Assembly: GCA_922989275.2 (NCBI GenBank)
Contig: OV277863.1
Span: 48,528,999 to 48,592,998, forward strand
DNA from: Gari tellinella
Taxonomy: Eukaryota > Mollusca > Bivalvia > Cardiida > Psammobiidae
Direction of reading: 5' to 3'
DNA length: 64,000 bases
Made by a program: the position numbers and the translations under genes. The stretch's first letter is position 1; every line of letters starts with the position of its first letter. A model generated the notes under the pieces. The model was not told the DNA's origin. It ran no database searches and was given only the letters and a program-made list of their open reading frames with translations. Positions 1-13,400 of the stretch are shown here, one piece after another.

Positions 1-174
1 TTGGCAAAAGTTATCATGATTTCACTGCTCTCATGCTATTTAAAGAGTTACACTGTATCCAGCCTGAAAGATTGTCAGTTATTTAAAACACCCCTTTTCT
101 GTTATTGTTTTAATACTGAATATATAATATACAGTAAAACTTACAAAACTGCAGATAAGAGGAGTATTTTTAAA

Positions 175-1228
175 AACAAGAGCCCCATGGGGCATATTCG
201 CTCACCTGAGAATAATTGGAAAAATGGAGATATTGATTTATGTCCAGGACTTACCTAGATATGCAACAGACCAGAACAATTTGAACAAAATATGTAAAGT
301 ATATTTAAAAGTGTCACCACACAGAATATAAAAGCTCTGGCCATATTAGAGTCAGAGAAGAAGACGTTTGAAATTTTCTCTATATAACTCTATGTAAAAC
401 AGTGACCCCCGGGGCGGGGCCAATTTTGACCCTAGGGGCATAATTTGAACAAACTTAATAGAGGACCTGTAGGCGATGATATGTGCCATATATCTAAGCT
501 CTGGCCCTTGTAGTTTTAGACAAGAAGATTTTTTAAGTTTTCATTGTAAAAAATCTATTTTTAGCTCATGTGACCTAGTTATGCAACGGACCAGAACCGT
601 TTGTACAATTTTGGTATAGGACATCTAGAAGTGTCACTATGCCAAACATCAAAGCTCTGGCCATATTAGTTTCAGAGAAGAAGACGTATGAAAATTTCAC
701 TATATAAGGCGATTCTATGTGCCAAATGTCTAAGCTCTGGCCCTTGTAGTTTCAGACAAGAAGATTTTTTAAGTTTTCATTGAAAAAATCTATTTTTAGC
801 TCCTGTGACCTAGTTATGCAACCAACCACAACCATTTGAACAATTTTGGTAAAGGACATCTAGAAGTGTCACCATGCCAAATATCAAAGCTCTGGCCACA
901 TTGGTTTCAGAGAAGAAGACGTTTGAAAATTTCACTATATAACTCTATGTAAAACTGTGACCCCCGGGGCGGGGCCAATTTTGACCCCAGGGGCATAATT
1001 TGAACAAACTTAATAGAGGACCTGTAGATGATGCTATGTGCCAAATATCTAAGCTCTGGGCCTTGCAGTTTTTGCCAAGAAGATTTTTTAAGATTTCCTT
1101 ATTTTTTCACTTTGGTTGCCATGGCAACCAGAGTTCACCATTGTTTTTAATTCTTTGAACAAATTTGAAAGAGCTTGACCCAAGGAACATTTCTGTATAG
1201 TTTGGTTGAATTCTGTAAAGCGGTATAG
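175..1228. mobile_element. L element inserted in an HP-A copy, right end lost
   Basis: It starts AACAAGAGCCCCATGGGGCA and is closely similar to 20889-22140, with the same repeated GGGGCGGGGCC and GCTCTGGCCC blocks. It stops after GTAAAGCGGTATAGGA, where an HP-A right half begins. HP-A left-end sequence (CAGATAAGAGGAGTATTT) lies just before it at about 152-170, so it was inserted into, and fused with, an HP-A element. Confidence 0.8.
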
Positions 1229-1345
1229 GAGGACAATTCTAATGAGTATTAATACCATAGGATTTGATGCTGAAAATAAAAGACTATAAATGACTGAAAA
1301 ATGTTGGATTTGTTCAGTTTACACCCTCTTATCTGGATGCCTGGC
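1229..1345. mobile_element. HP-A right half, next to the CP2 splice donor
   Basis: GGACAATTCTAATGAGTATT through TTATCTGGATGCCTGG is the right half of HP-A. Its terminal bases directly precede the minus-strand donor hexamer at 1344-1349 of the exon 1350-1470. Confidence 0.8.
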
Positions 1346-1349
1346 TTAC

Positions 1350-1470
1350 CACTGTGATGGATGGTGTTGTGGATGTGTTGTCCTTAGTGGTTGTAGATGT
1401 ACTCTGTGTTGGGCCACTGTCAATGGACGACAGGGGTGATGATGGTTCTGTTTTGTTGATAGTTGGTGAC
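1350..1470 (-). CDS. TFCP2: CP2 gene, Ser/Thr-rich linker exon (last in window)
   Basis: 121-nt exon, TTACAG|GTCACC to CACAGTG|GTAAGC, completing the previous codon and then 40 codons ending in phase 0. The product is Ser/Thr/Pro-rich ([20 protein letters not shown] then [20 protein letters not shown]), as expected between the DNA-binding and SAM-like domains. An HP-A hairpin element begins at intron position +7, directly after GTAAGC. The remaining exons must lie to the left of this window. Confidence 0.8.
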
Positions 1471-4400
1471 CTGTAATAATTTCCTGACTACTTACAGTAT
1501 GGTATAGGCTGTTTTATATTCGGTGACCAATCTCTAGTTCACTCATTACCCCAGATATGCATTTTAAAACATTTAATTTATTCTTCCACTTTTATAAAAT
1601 ATTTCTAATTTATACAGTCCGGACCATTAGAAATATCTTCTACATCCTAGCAGATGGTAGCTTAAAGCAGGTTGAAAGTAATGCAGAATTCACTCTAAGG
1701 TGCATTTTGCTTTACCTTTAACCTGCTTTAAGTAGTCACCTGTCTTCAAAACTAGAAACAGGGTACATGTATAGGATTAAATACTGAAAAATACTGCCAG
1801 AAAGGGGAGGTAACTTTACAGTAAACCTGAAAGTAAAGAAAGAATACAGGAGTTCAATACACATGGTATTGCCTGTTCTTTATCGTGATATAAACAAACA
1901 CAATAATTTACATTTACTTATCCTATCAAAATAATACACCTACCAACAGAATTGTGCCTGCATGGAAATGTATTACTGAAATATAACCCTATACAAGTAT
2001 TGATTAACCCATTACCCCATATCCTATTTCTAGTTTTGAAAACAGGTGACGACTTAAAGCAGGTTGAAAGTAAAGCAGAATGTGCCTTAAGGCACATTCT
2101 GTTTTACTTTCAGCCTGCTTTAAGCTATCATCTGCTAGAATAAAGAAATTGTTTCTAATAGTACACAATCATAACTTAATAAATTGGAACTATTTTTTTC
2201 TGTTGAGGAATAAATTAGAATAAAAAGGTGTATTTATGGGATAATGGGTTAATGATTGCTGCCAAACTAAGAACTACCTAAAATCATGGGATAAAATATC
2301 ACTGAGGAGTCCTTACAGTGTTAGTAAATATCTACATGTAGAGTCAAAGTTGTATTAACGTATTACACCATTAATATGCCTTTTTACACCTCAAATTCTT
2401 TCCTCCAATGTAGAAAATAGTCCCACTTTATATAGTTATGAATATTAACCGTAAGAATATAGTATATCCTAGTAGATGCCACAGGTAGCTTAACCCTTGA
2501 CCCCATAGCCTGTTTCTAGTTCTGAAGACAGGTGACCTCTTAAAGCAGGTTTAAAGTAAAGAAGAATGCGCCTTAAGGTACATTCTGCTTTAATTTCAGC
2601 CTGCTTTAAGATTTAATAACTATAATTTCCTATGGTATATTTTCATGTCTTCATAAATTTGAACTATTTCCTTCTGTGGAGGAACAAATTAAATGCGCTA
2701 AAAGGTGCTTCTCTTGGGAAAGAATTAAAAGCAAGTTGAAAATAAAATAACTCACCTTACGGCACATTCTGCTATACTTTCAACCTGCTTTGAGTGGTCA
2801 CTACAACTAGACACAGTCTATAGGGAAATGGATTAAGTGGACGGTTTATCCTTTACTTCATGGCCAAAAGTGCAATTCATTACCTTATTTCAGACTGTTT
2901 TAAGACAGAATACTGCTAAGCCAATTAATTACATATATATGCCTCTAATTTGTAATTCAACTTAAGAGCACTTAAAAGTTCTAAGTTGTACTATCATGAA
3001 TATGCACCATTTCTATATAATAGCAGATGATAGCTTAAAACAGACTGAATGTAAAGCAGAATGTGCCTTAGGGCACAGTCTGCTTTACTTTTAATCTGCT
3101 TCGAGTGGTCACCTGCCTTTAAAAATAAGCAATGGGGCGAAGGGCAGGAATGGTTGCTGAAAAGATTAACTATTCCCCCAAAATAGCAGCAGAGGGCACA
3201 TTTACCCGTTCTTTTGCATATAATTATCACAAATGAATAGTCACATCATTGATTCTGTTGAATAAAAGTTCCAGCCAAGAGCAAGTTGAAAGTAAAGCAT
3301 AAAGCTATAGAGTAATATACAGTAACTACATTGTAACCATACCATGGTGACTTCAACATGAGGACAACCACACTACTTAAAGCAAAGGGAACACTTCTGT
3401 ATGTTTTATCAGCCTTGTTACAACACTTACAGGTAAACTTGTGTTTAACCCATTACCCCATAAATACACCTTTATTTTATTCCTCCACTTAAGAAAATAG
3501 TTTTTATTTTATTACAGCTATGACTATGCATCATAAGAAATAATTTCTTTAACATAGCAGATGATAGATTAAAGCAGGCATAAGGCACATTCTACTTTAC
3601 TTTCAACCTGCGTTAAGTGGTCACCTGTCTTCAAAACTAGAAACAGGCTATGAGGTAATGGGTAAACAACAGTTCCAAAAGCATAGGCAGTTTTTGATCT
3701 TTACTGTAGCAAAAATGAGTATTAAAATAATTTGCAAACCGTATAGATCTAGATCAGTGGGTTACTAAAGGAGCTCTCTGATCAGGATATGAACTGCTTG
3801 GCATTATTTTAAATATTTTACGATAAACCCCTCAAGAGTCAATGTAAATTGACCATGATATGAACAAGGGCCACTATGGCCATAATATCGCTCACCTGGT
3901 ACACCATGTAAAACTTGACCTATAGTGACCTAGATTTTGACGGGATATGACCCACATTCAACAGCCTTGAATAAGGCAAACATTTTGACCAAGTTTCACC
4001 AAGCTCATATGAGAAATGTAGCTTCTAGAGGGTAAGCGATGTATTTTCATGATTTGATCTAGTGACCCACATTCATACTTGACCTAGATATCAATAAGGC
4101 AAACATTTTGACCAAGTTTCATGAAGATCTAACGAGATTTGTAGCCTCTAGAGTGTTAACAAGGTTTTCCTATGATTTGACCTAGTTTAAGACAGGACGT
4201 TCTAACATTTCAGGTTTATGTGACTTTCCCATTGTTATCGATGCCAGGGGCATAAAAAGGTGTGAAAAGCCACATAAACCAAAACAAGAGGGCATGAAGG
4301 CCCTGATATCGCTCACCTGTTATAGTGAAGCCTGATAGCTTTTCCTTTGAATTTCACCCCTTTTATTCTAAATCCATTCAAATTTGTAATATAGCATGTA

Positions 4401-7400
4401 AACAACATTGGAATATGAACTACTATAGTATAGTAGAGTACAACAAGGGCAGATAACTAGAGCCTAAATAATACTGAAATGAAGCCTTTTCTAGCATTTC
4501 AAAGTTTATCAAGGGCAGATAACTCTTACCACAATGGTCAGATTTCAACAACAATTGCACTTCCTCGAGAAGTTATAGCTATATACATTATGTGCAAACA
4601 ATGTTAGATATGACATTTTCAGCAATTCAAGGGCCATTAACTCTTGACCTATTTGTCCGATTTCAACCAAAATCGAGCTAAATTGAACTCTTATGGTTAT
4701 ATACAATCTTAGCAAGTTTGAGAAAGATTAGATTAAAAGTGTGGCCTCTACAGTGTAAACACTGTTAAATATGGCATTTTCAGCAATTCAAAGGTACATT
4801 ACTCTTGACCTATTGGTTCGATTTCAACCATAATCAAACTCATCCGAACTCTTATACACAATCTGATCAAGTTTCAGAAAGATTGGATTAAAATTGTGTC
4901 CTCTAGAGTGTAAACACTAAAACTGTTGACGACAAACGAAGGACGACGAACGCCGGACATTCAAGAATTGCAAAAGCTCACCCTGAGCTAGTAGCCCAGC
5001 TGAGCTAAAAAGCCACATAAACCCAACATTGACTAACGGAATGAACAGCTCTATTGTTTTCTTTTGTTCTGTGTTATGTCACCTAGTCCCATAAACCCAA
5101 AATGTTAGAGCGGACATGACCCACATACAAACTTGACCTAGACTGTATTAAGGGAACCATTTGATAAAGTTTCATTAAGATCTAATGAGATTTGTAGTCT
5201 ATAGAGGTTAACAAGGTTATTCTATGATTTAACCTAGTGACTTAGTTTTTGACTGAAGATGACCCACATTCAACCTTGACCTAGATTTCAAAGAGGGAAA
5301 CATTTTGATCAAGTTTCATTACGATCTAATGAGATTTATAGTCTCTAGAGCGCTCACAATGTTTTTCTGTTTTGACCTGGTCACCTAGTTTTTGATCAAA
5401 CATGACCCATATTCAAACTTGACATAGATTCATATAAGGCAAACATGAGTTTCATTAAGATCCAATGAGATATTTAGCTGCTAGAGTGTTCACGAACAGA
5501 CGTACAGACAGACGACGGACATCTAGTGATCCTAATAGCTCACCAGGTGAGCTGAAAATGAACCAGTCCTATCCAAATATCAGCATCGTAAGAACAAGAG
5601 GGCCTGAAGGCCCTGATATCGCTCACCATTTGTAATGAAGCCTGATAGCTTTACCTTTGAATTTCACCCGTTTTATTCTAAATCCATTCAAGTTTGTCGA
5701 CCTATTGTAGTATAGTAGAGTACATCAAAGGCAGATAACTAGTGCCTAAACAATACTGAAATGAAGCCTTTTTCTAGAATTTCAAAGTATATCAAGGGCA
5801 GGTAACTGTTGCCACAATGATTACATTTCAACAATAATTGCACTCCTTCGAGAACGTATAGCTACATCCTTTGTGTACAAGTATAATCAAAATCCATTGA
5901 AAACTTTAGTTGCAAGAGTGTAAACGCTGTAAAATATGGCACTTTCAGCAATTCAAAGGTAGATATCCCTTGATCTATTTGTCCAATTCCAACCAAAATC
6001 ACCCTTTTTCGTACTCTTATGGTCATATACAATCTGGGCAAGTGTGAGAGAACTTGGATAAATATTGTGGCCTCTAGAGTGTAAACACTGTTAAATATTA
6101 TCATTTTCAGCAGTTCAAAGGTAGATCACTTTTGATCTATTGATCAGATTACAACCATAATTGGACTCATCCAAAGTCTTATGGCAATATACAATCTGAG
6201 TAAGTTTGAGGAAGATTGGATAAATTTTTTGACCTCTAGAGTGTAAACATCGTTAAATATGGCATTTTCAGCAATTCAAAGGTAGATAACGCTCGACCTA
6301 TAAGTCTGATTTCAACCATAATCAAACTCATTTGAACTCTTATAGTCATTTACAATCTGAGCAGGTTTGAGATAGATTGGATAAAAATTGTGGCCTCTAG
6401 AGTGTAAACACTGTTAAATATGGCATTTTCAGCAATTCAAAGGTAAATAACTCTTGATCTATTTGTCTGATTTCAACCATAATCAAACTCATCCAAACTC
6501 TTATGGTCATATACAATCTGGGCAAGTTTTAGAAAAATTGGATAAATACTGTGGCCTCTAGAGTGTAAACACTGTTAAATATGGCATTTTCAGCAGTTCA
6601 AAGGTAGATAACTCATGACCTATTTGTCCGATTTCAACCATAATCGAACTCATCCGAACTCTTATGGCAATATACCATCTGAGCAAGTTTGAGAAAGATT
6701 GGATAAATATTGGGGCCTCTAGAGTGTAAACACTAAAATTGTTGACGCCCGGACGACGGACAATCAAGGATTACAATAGCTCACCCTGAGCTAGCTCAGG
6801 TGAGCTAATTATGGCAGGTGGCAGCTTAACGCAGGACAAAATTAATAGTGAAAAAAATCTGTGCAGAAAGGCCAGAGCAAACAGTTTTGATTCTCATCAG
6901 ACTGCTCCTGAGGTAGCAGTCTGATCAGGGTCTAAACTGTTTGCCATTCTATTTGCATCTTTTGGACAAAATGCTGTGTGATAAAATTTGTTAAAATTTT
7001 AGGATGGTTACAGCAGTTATACAATACAGGGTGCAGGCCTCCAGATAAGAAAAAGTTTTCTGAACAAATTCAATATTATCTCACTCATTTCAGCACCAAT
7101 CCTATGGTGTTACTACTCATTAGAATTGTCTCAAAGAGACAATTCTAATGAGTAGTAACACCATAGGGTTTAATGCAGAAATAAAGATTTTAGTTTTTGA
7201 AAACCTAATCTTATATGGAGCCCTGAGGGTGTCCAAGAATTTTACGGTAACCTTTGTTCTAGCTGTATCAAGAAGTCATCTGTCATTGGACAGCTCAATG
7301 TGTCTTCAATAAAAATGGCTTATACCAACTTTGACTTTATTCATTTCATCACAAATGGCAACAATGGCCACGGCTGAACAATTTTGTAAACACATGCACC

Positions 7401-10400
7401 ATGCAGAGTTGAACTCACGTATATAAACCCTTTTTGGTTGGTGCGCAGACATTGGCTTGACCCTCCTGAAAGCCGCTACCCGTCGGCGATCTGAATTAGA
7501 ATCATGCCCCATCAACACACCAATTGCCAAATTCATGATTTATAAATTAGTCAAACCTGTAGAGCAATCCCTCAATTATGAAATATGGGGATAAACCATT
7601 TTAGCCCATTATTTAAAAACTTTAATGTATTCTTCCACTGAAGAAAATAGTTCTAATTGATATAGTCATGCATAATTATGCACCCTTATAAAAAATTTCT
7701 ATATTCTAGCAGTGGTAGCTTAAAGCCCACTGGAAGTAAAGCTTTAAGCTACCACCTGCTAGGACATTTAAAATATTTCTTTTGGTATACATCCATGAAA
7801 TGGAACTATTTACTTTAGTGGAATAATAAATAAATATTGTAAACAAGAGGGCCATGGCCCACAAGTCGCTCACCTGAGAACATTGTACTCAAGCTGACTG
7901 GGCAAGACAATATTGTGATATATATATAGCCAGGGATCCAGATAAGGGGAGTATTACAAAAACTAAAATCTTTATTTCTGCATTAAACCCTATGGTGTCA
8001 CTACTCATTAGAATCGTCTCGAAGAGACGATTCTAATGAGTAGTAACACCATAGGATTTTGTTCAGTATGAGTGAGAAAATGTTGGATTTGTTCAGATTA
8101 CTCCCTCTTATCTGGAACCCTGTATAGCTATAAAAAGAGTTTGAAGGGTTTTCCTATACAAGTCTATATAAAACGGATAAGCCCCTGGGCAGGGCCAAAT
8201 TTGATCAAGGGGTCATAATTTGAACAATCTTGGTAGAGGACCATAAGGAAAAGCTAAAGGTCAAATATAAATGATCTTGGCCTTACAGTTTCAGAGAAGA
8301 AGATTTTAAAAGGTTTTCCTATGAAAAACTAACAAGCCTGAGGGCAGGACCATTTTTGGCTGGGGGTAATACTTTGAACAATCATGGTAGAGGATCCCAA
8401 GGCAAAGCTATGTGACAAATATTAAAGATCTTGGCCTTACACTTTCAGAGAAGAAGATTTTTAAAGGTTTTCCTATATAAGTCTATGTAAAACTGATAAG
8501 CCCCGGGGCGGGGTCAATTTTGACCCGGGATCATAGTTCGAACAATATTGGTAGAGGACTATAAGGCAAAGCTACATTCCAAATATAAATGATCTGGGCC
8601 TTACAGTTTCAGCGAAGAAGATTTTTAAAGGTTTTCCTATGAAAAACCGATAAGCCAAAGGGCGGGCCAATTTTGGCCCCAGGGGTCATAATTTGAACAG
8701 TCTTGGTAGAAGATCATTAGGTTATGATACATACCAACTATCCATGGGCCTTTTGGTTTGAGAGAAGAAGATTTTTAAAGATTTTCTTATGCATTAAAAG
8801 TTGTCTATTCGGTCATGTTAGAAAATCTGGACCCAAAACAAGGGGAATAACTTTGAACAAGATTTCGTTCCCCCTTGTCACTGATGCTTCTGAAAAAGTT
8901 TGGTTGAAATCGGGTCAGTGGATTATGAGGAGATGTTGTTTGAAAATGTGGACGGACGACGGACGAAGAGCGGTCACAAAAGCTCATCCTGAGCCGAAGG
9001 CTCAGGTGAGCTAAAAATGTGTATCTATGATGTAAAGCAATAAATGAACTGTATGAGGACAAGGTGATGTTTACATGAGAGAAAGGGTTAGGCTTACAAT
9101 GGTTACTTAACAGAGGTTTGGTTGTTCTTATACAAAGTCTGTCCTACAGAATAGATCAATTATGGGAATGTGGTATTAATGACTGTTAATCACTCTCATT
9201 ATTGTCCACACATTAAACAAGATGACCACCATTCACTGATCCTGTTTTAAAGAGCTGCCTTACAACAAATGTGTTGGCTGTTCTGGCTAAATAACATTAG
9301 CAAAGATTGATAATGGTCCTAATGAGTCACATTATAGCATTTTTTAAATACTTTTCCAGGGCTCCAGATTAGGGGAGTATTTCAAAAACTAAAACTTTTT
9401 TTCTGCTTTAAACCCTATGGTATCACTACTCATTAGAATCGTCTCGAAGAGACGATTCTAATAAGTAGTAACACCATAGGATTTGGTGCTGTATGAGTGA
9501 GAAAAGGATGAATTTGTTCAGAACACTCCCTCTTATCTGGAGCCCTGCTTTCCCTATCTGAAGCTCTGGCTTACAGCTTTGTACCCACAAAGAAACTCAA
9601 TATTGTTTATACTAATCAAATCCTACAGCTCATGTAATTTTCAGTTGTGATTTATACATGCAAAACTATAAGAACAAGATGAGATTGTTAAACTCTATGC
9701 CACTTGATAGCTATGGTTTATTTCCCATCTAAATGGCCTTGGACTTTGACCCAAACTGAACTGGCCTCTAGGGCTTCTCAAGTGGAGTACCTGCTCCAAA
9801 TATGTATTTAAGAACTTATGGTCAAGGTTAAAGTAGCATTCAAACAAACACACACACAGACAAAAAGACCCAAAGTGATGTGGTCCCTGCTTTGATCTAG
9901 GCAGTAGAAATATAATCATACAGCAACCTCAACAGAGAGTCGGACTAAATATCTCCCAGCAAATTCATCTTTCATCACAGTGCTTCCTCTCTACAACGGC
10001 CCTCCCCACAATGACGCCCTCCTTACAACAACTCTTGCAGCAGTTCCCATAACAAACAATTACAACTTATGCTTTTACTGCTGCAAGGTCGTCTGCTTAA
10101 AATTGTTGTCTGCTGTTTTTTCTAACAGTTACATATAAGTGGACATTTTGATAGAATAAATATAATGAATAGTGACAAACGGCTTGAATCCAGATCAGAC
10201 GCCGCGTTAACTCTTTCCTCCCTGAAACTTTAAATGGAAAATTCCAGTTTCCATTTTAGTCTAGTCCATTTCTGACTTTTAAGGGTTGTTTTTGTCAATG
10301 TTTGGCATTGTGACAAACAGTGAAGACCCTGATCAGAGGGCTCCTTTCGGAGCCCTCTGATCAGGGTCTTCACTATTTGCATAGGACAAGTGTACTCTTC

Positions 10401-13400
10401 ACATGTACACTGTTTGAAAAGCACGCCTTTATGCGGGACTAGGGTTCAAAGAGTTAAGCGGCGTCTGATCTGGAATTAAACTGTTTGCAAATGTTAGCCA
10501 TGTCTTAATATTTCCTCCCTATAATGACTCCCTTCAAACAGCACACACAATCTGTGTCTCCCATTTAGGTGTCGTTGTAGAGAGGGAGTACTACTAGATC
10601 CTATTTATGTGCACTGAGAAGCAAGAGGAACAGAGGGAAACCCCATCAAAGTTGCATTAACCCATTACCCCATAAATACGCCTTTTACGCCTTTGTTTTA
10701 TTCCTCCACTGAAGAAAATAGTTCTTATTTATACAGTTATAAATATGTATGATAAAAAATATTTTCTATATTCTAGCAGATAGTAGCTTAAAGCAGGCTA
10801 AAAGTAAAGCAGAATGCGCCTTAAGGTGCATTCTGCTTCACTTTCAACCTGCTTAAAGTGGTCACTTATTTTCAAAACTGAAAACAGGTTATGGGGTAAT
10901 GGGTTAAGCAACGCTTAAAAAGAGAATACATCTAGGCAGTCCTAAGTTAGAGTGGCTTCTTTATATTTTCCTTTAAAACTCCTTAAACATTGGAACAGCT
11001 TGCTGCTTAAAGCTGGTTGAAAATAATGCAGAAATCTTTAGAAATAAGATCTCTTCTTTATTTTCAACCTGCTTTATGCAAATACTTGTCTTAATCATTG
11101 ATTAAGTACACTTGTCCTTTACAAACAGTGTAGATCAAGACCGGTTGATTCCTTTGAGAACCCTCTGATAAGGGTCTTCACATTTTGTCAGTGTGCAATA
11201 CCAGTATACTTGAATAGCCTTTTGTCAGTGTGCAATATATTGGAATAGTCTATCTGAAGTTTCAGGGTTAAGCAGCCACCTTTAATTCAGGGCTCCAGAT
11301 AAGAGATAGTAAACTGAACAAATCCAACATTTTCTCACTTATTTCAGCACCAAATCCTATGATGTTACTATTCATTAGAATCATTACAAAAAGAGGATTC
11401 TAATGAGTAGTAATAGCATAGGATTTCATGCAGAAATCAAGATTTTAAATTTTGAAATACTCCCATTATCTGGAGCCCTGTTTATATATAAACGTTCATG
11501 CTTCTCTTCTGAATTGTTGCTTTACACATGTTTGGTTACAGTACCAGTACCATCTAGCTATCGTTATGACAGCGACCCACAACAACCCAGTTTTCTTCAT
11601 TTCTTACCCTGATCCTCCTTGTCCAGGCTGTTGCCACTGCCACACTTCAAAATTACTTCCCTTGTTTGAACCTGTTATACTGTAAAAGAAATGCAAGCCA
11701 TACAGCCACTTGCCTCTAGAAATTCCTATGCATTCTTCACTGAATCTTCTTACAATATTCTTGACATTTTCTAACCTATTACCTCATAGACTGTTTTCTA
11801 GTTGTGAAGACAGGTGACCATTTGAAGTAGGTTGAAAGTAAAGTTCTAGATTAACCCGTTACCCTACAGCCTGTTTCCTGTTTTAAGACAGGCAACCACC
11901 TACAACAGGTTGAAATTAAAGCATATTCTCCTTTACTTTCAGCCTGTTTTAAGCTACTATCTAATAAGATATAGAAAATATTTTTATAGTACAAATTCAT
12001 GACTATATAAAGTGAACTATTTCCTTCAGTGGAGGAATGAGTGGCTTAAAAACTTGTATTTATAGGGTAATGGATTAACCCATTTTATGCGGGATACACT
12101 TTTTGGTGTACCTCTCGGCAAACAGTTTTGTTCTCAGATCAGGCCCAACATTGTGGGGCCTGATCTGAGGTCAAAACTGTTTGCAACTAGTTCAGTATTA
12201 TATCAGAAATTGCTAAAATCTTTTACAAATATTTGAATTATACCCGCTGCAGACAACATTTTAAAATGGCCGCCAAATATTACCCAGCATACAATGGGTT
12301 AAGCAAACATTTTTCTTCAACTTTGAAAGAAGCTATGAAGAAATGGGTTAATGCGGGACAAGAGTAATGCAGAAAGCTCCTATATTATTTCTAACCTGCA
12401 TTAAGCTCCCACACCTCTTTACAGATCTAAACCCTTTACTCCATAGAAGACTTCTAGTTCCAAATACAGTTGACCATTTAAAACAGGTTGAAAGAAAAGC
12501 AGAATGCACCTTAAGGTGAAATCTACTTTACTTTCAGCCTCCTTTAAGCTATCATCCGCTAGGATATAGAAAATGTTTTTTATGATACATATTCATGAAA
12601 GCATAGCTTGGAATTATTATTTTCAGTGAAAATTACACGAGTAAAATGTTTTCTCACATAACCACCCCTGTTTTCAATAGCAAACAGCAATCATGAATCT
12701 CCTTGTCTCCAACATTTTGGAGATCACTTTGATGAAGTCACTAGGCCTTTTGCTTAGAATACCTTAAAATTGTTGGTTATGTGAGAAAAAGATTCCGTCA
12801 TTAGTCAATTTTGAGACAAGCTGATCTCAACCTCGTCTACACTAGAAAAGTTGTTAAGCTTGCCAAGGTTCACTTAACAACATTTCAATTATAAACTCAG
12901 TTTAGATCATCTTGTCTCAAAGATCCACTTGTGACAGATCCTATATATCTACAGAGTAAAGGGTTAATGCTTCTTCTTTACATATTGTCATTCAGAAAGC
13001 TTGACTGTAGAAGTAAAATGTGGGAAAATTTTAGTCCAAATTTTTTTTTTAATAAAATTAAGATAATTTCGTAATTAAAACCTTTAATATAAGTTTCATT
13101 TCCATCAATTTGATCCGCAGAATTCCAGAGCAATGACTGGTAACAAACTTAGGTCAGAGAGCAGTTATTTCTCACCTTGGGTCTTTGAGAGCTTGTGCCA
13201 GGCTGCCAAATGATCCCAGACTGCTGTGGCCATTCCGAACAGGCTTTTGTACAATACTGTCAACAGGAACCTAAAGGGAAGAAACAGCAGGAACTTGTAC
13301 AGTGCTTCTGATTTACCCTTTCTGCTGTTATCTGCAGGGCACCAGATAAGAGGTAGTTATTCCAACAAATCAAACATTTTCTCACTTATTCAGCACCAAA

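Noticed and set aside
10300..10390. Rho-independent-type terminators at the many perfect hairpins
   Set aside because: They are repeated transposon-like palindromes in a eukaryotic genome with introns, not bacterial terminators.
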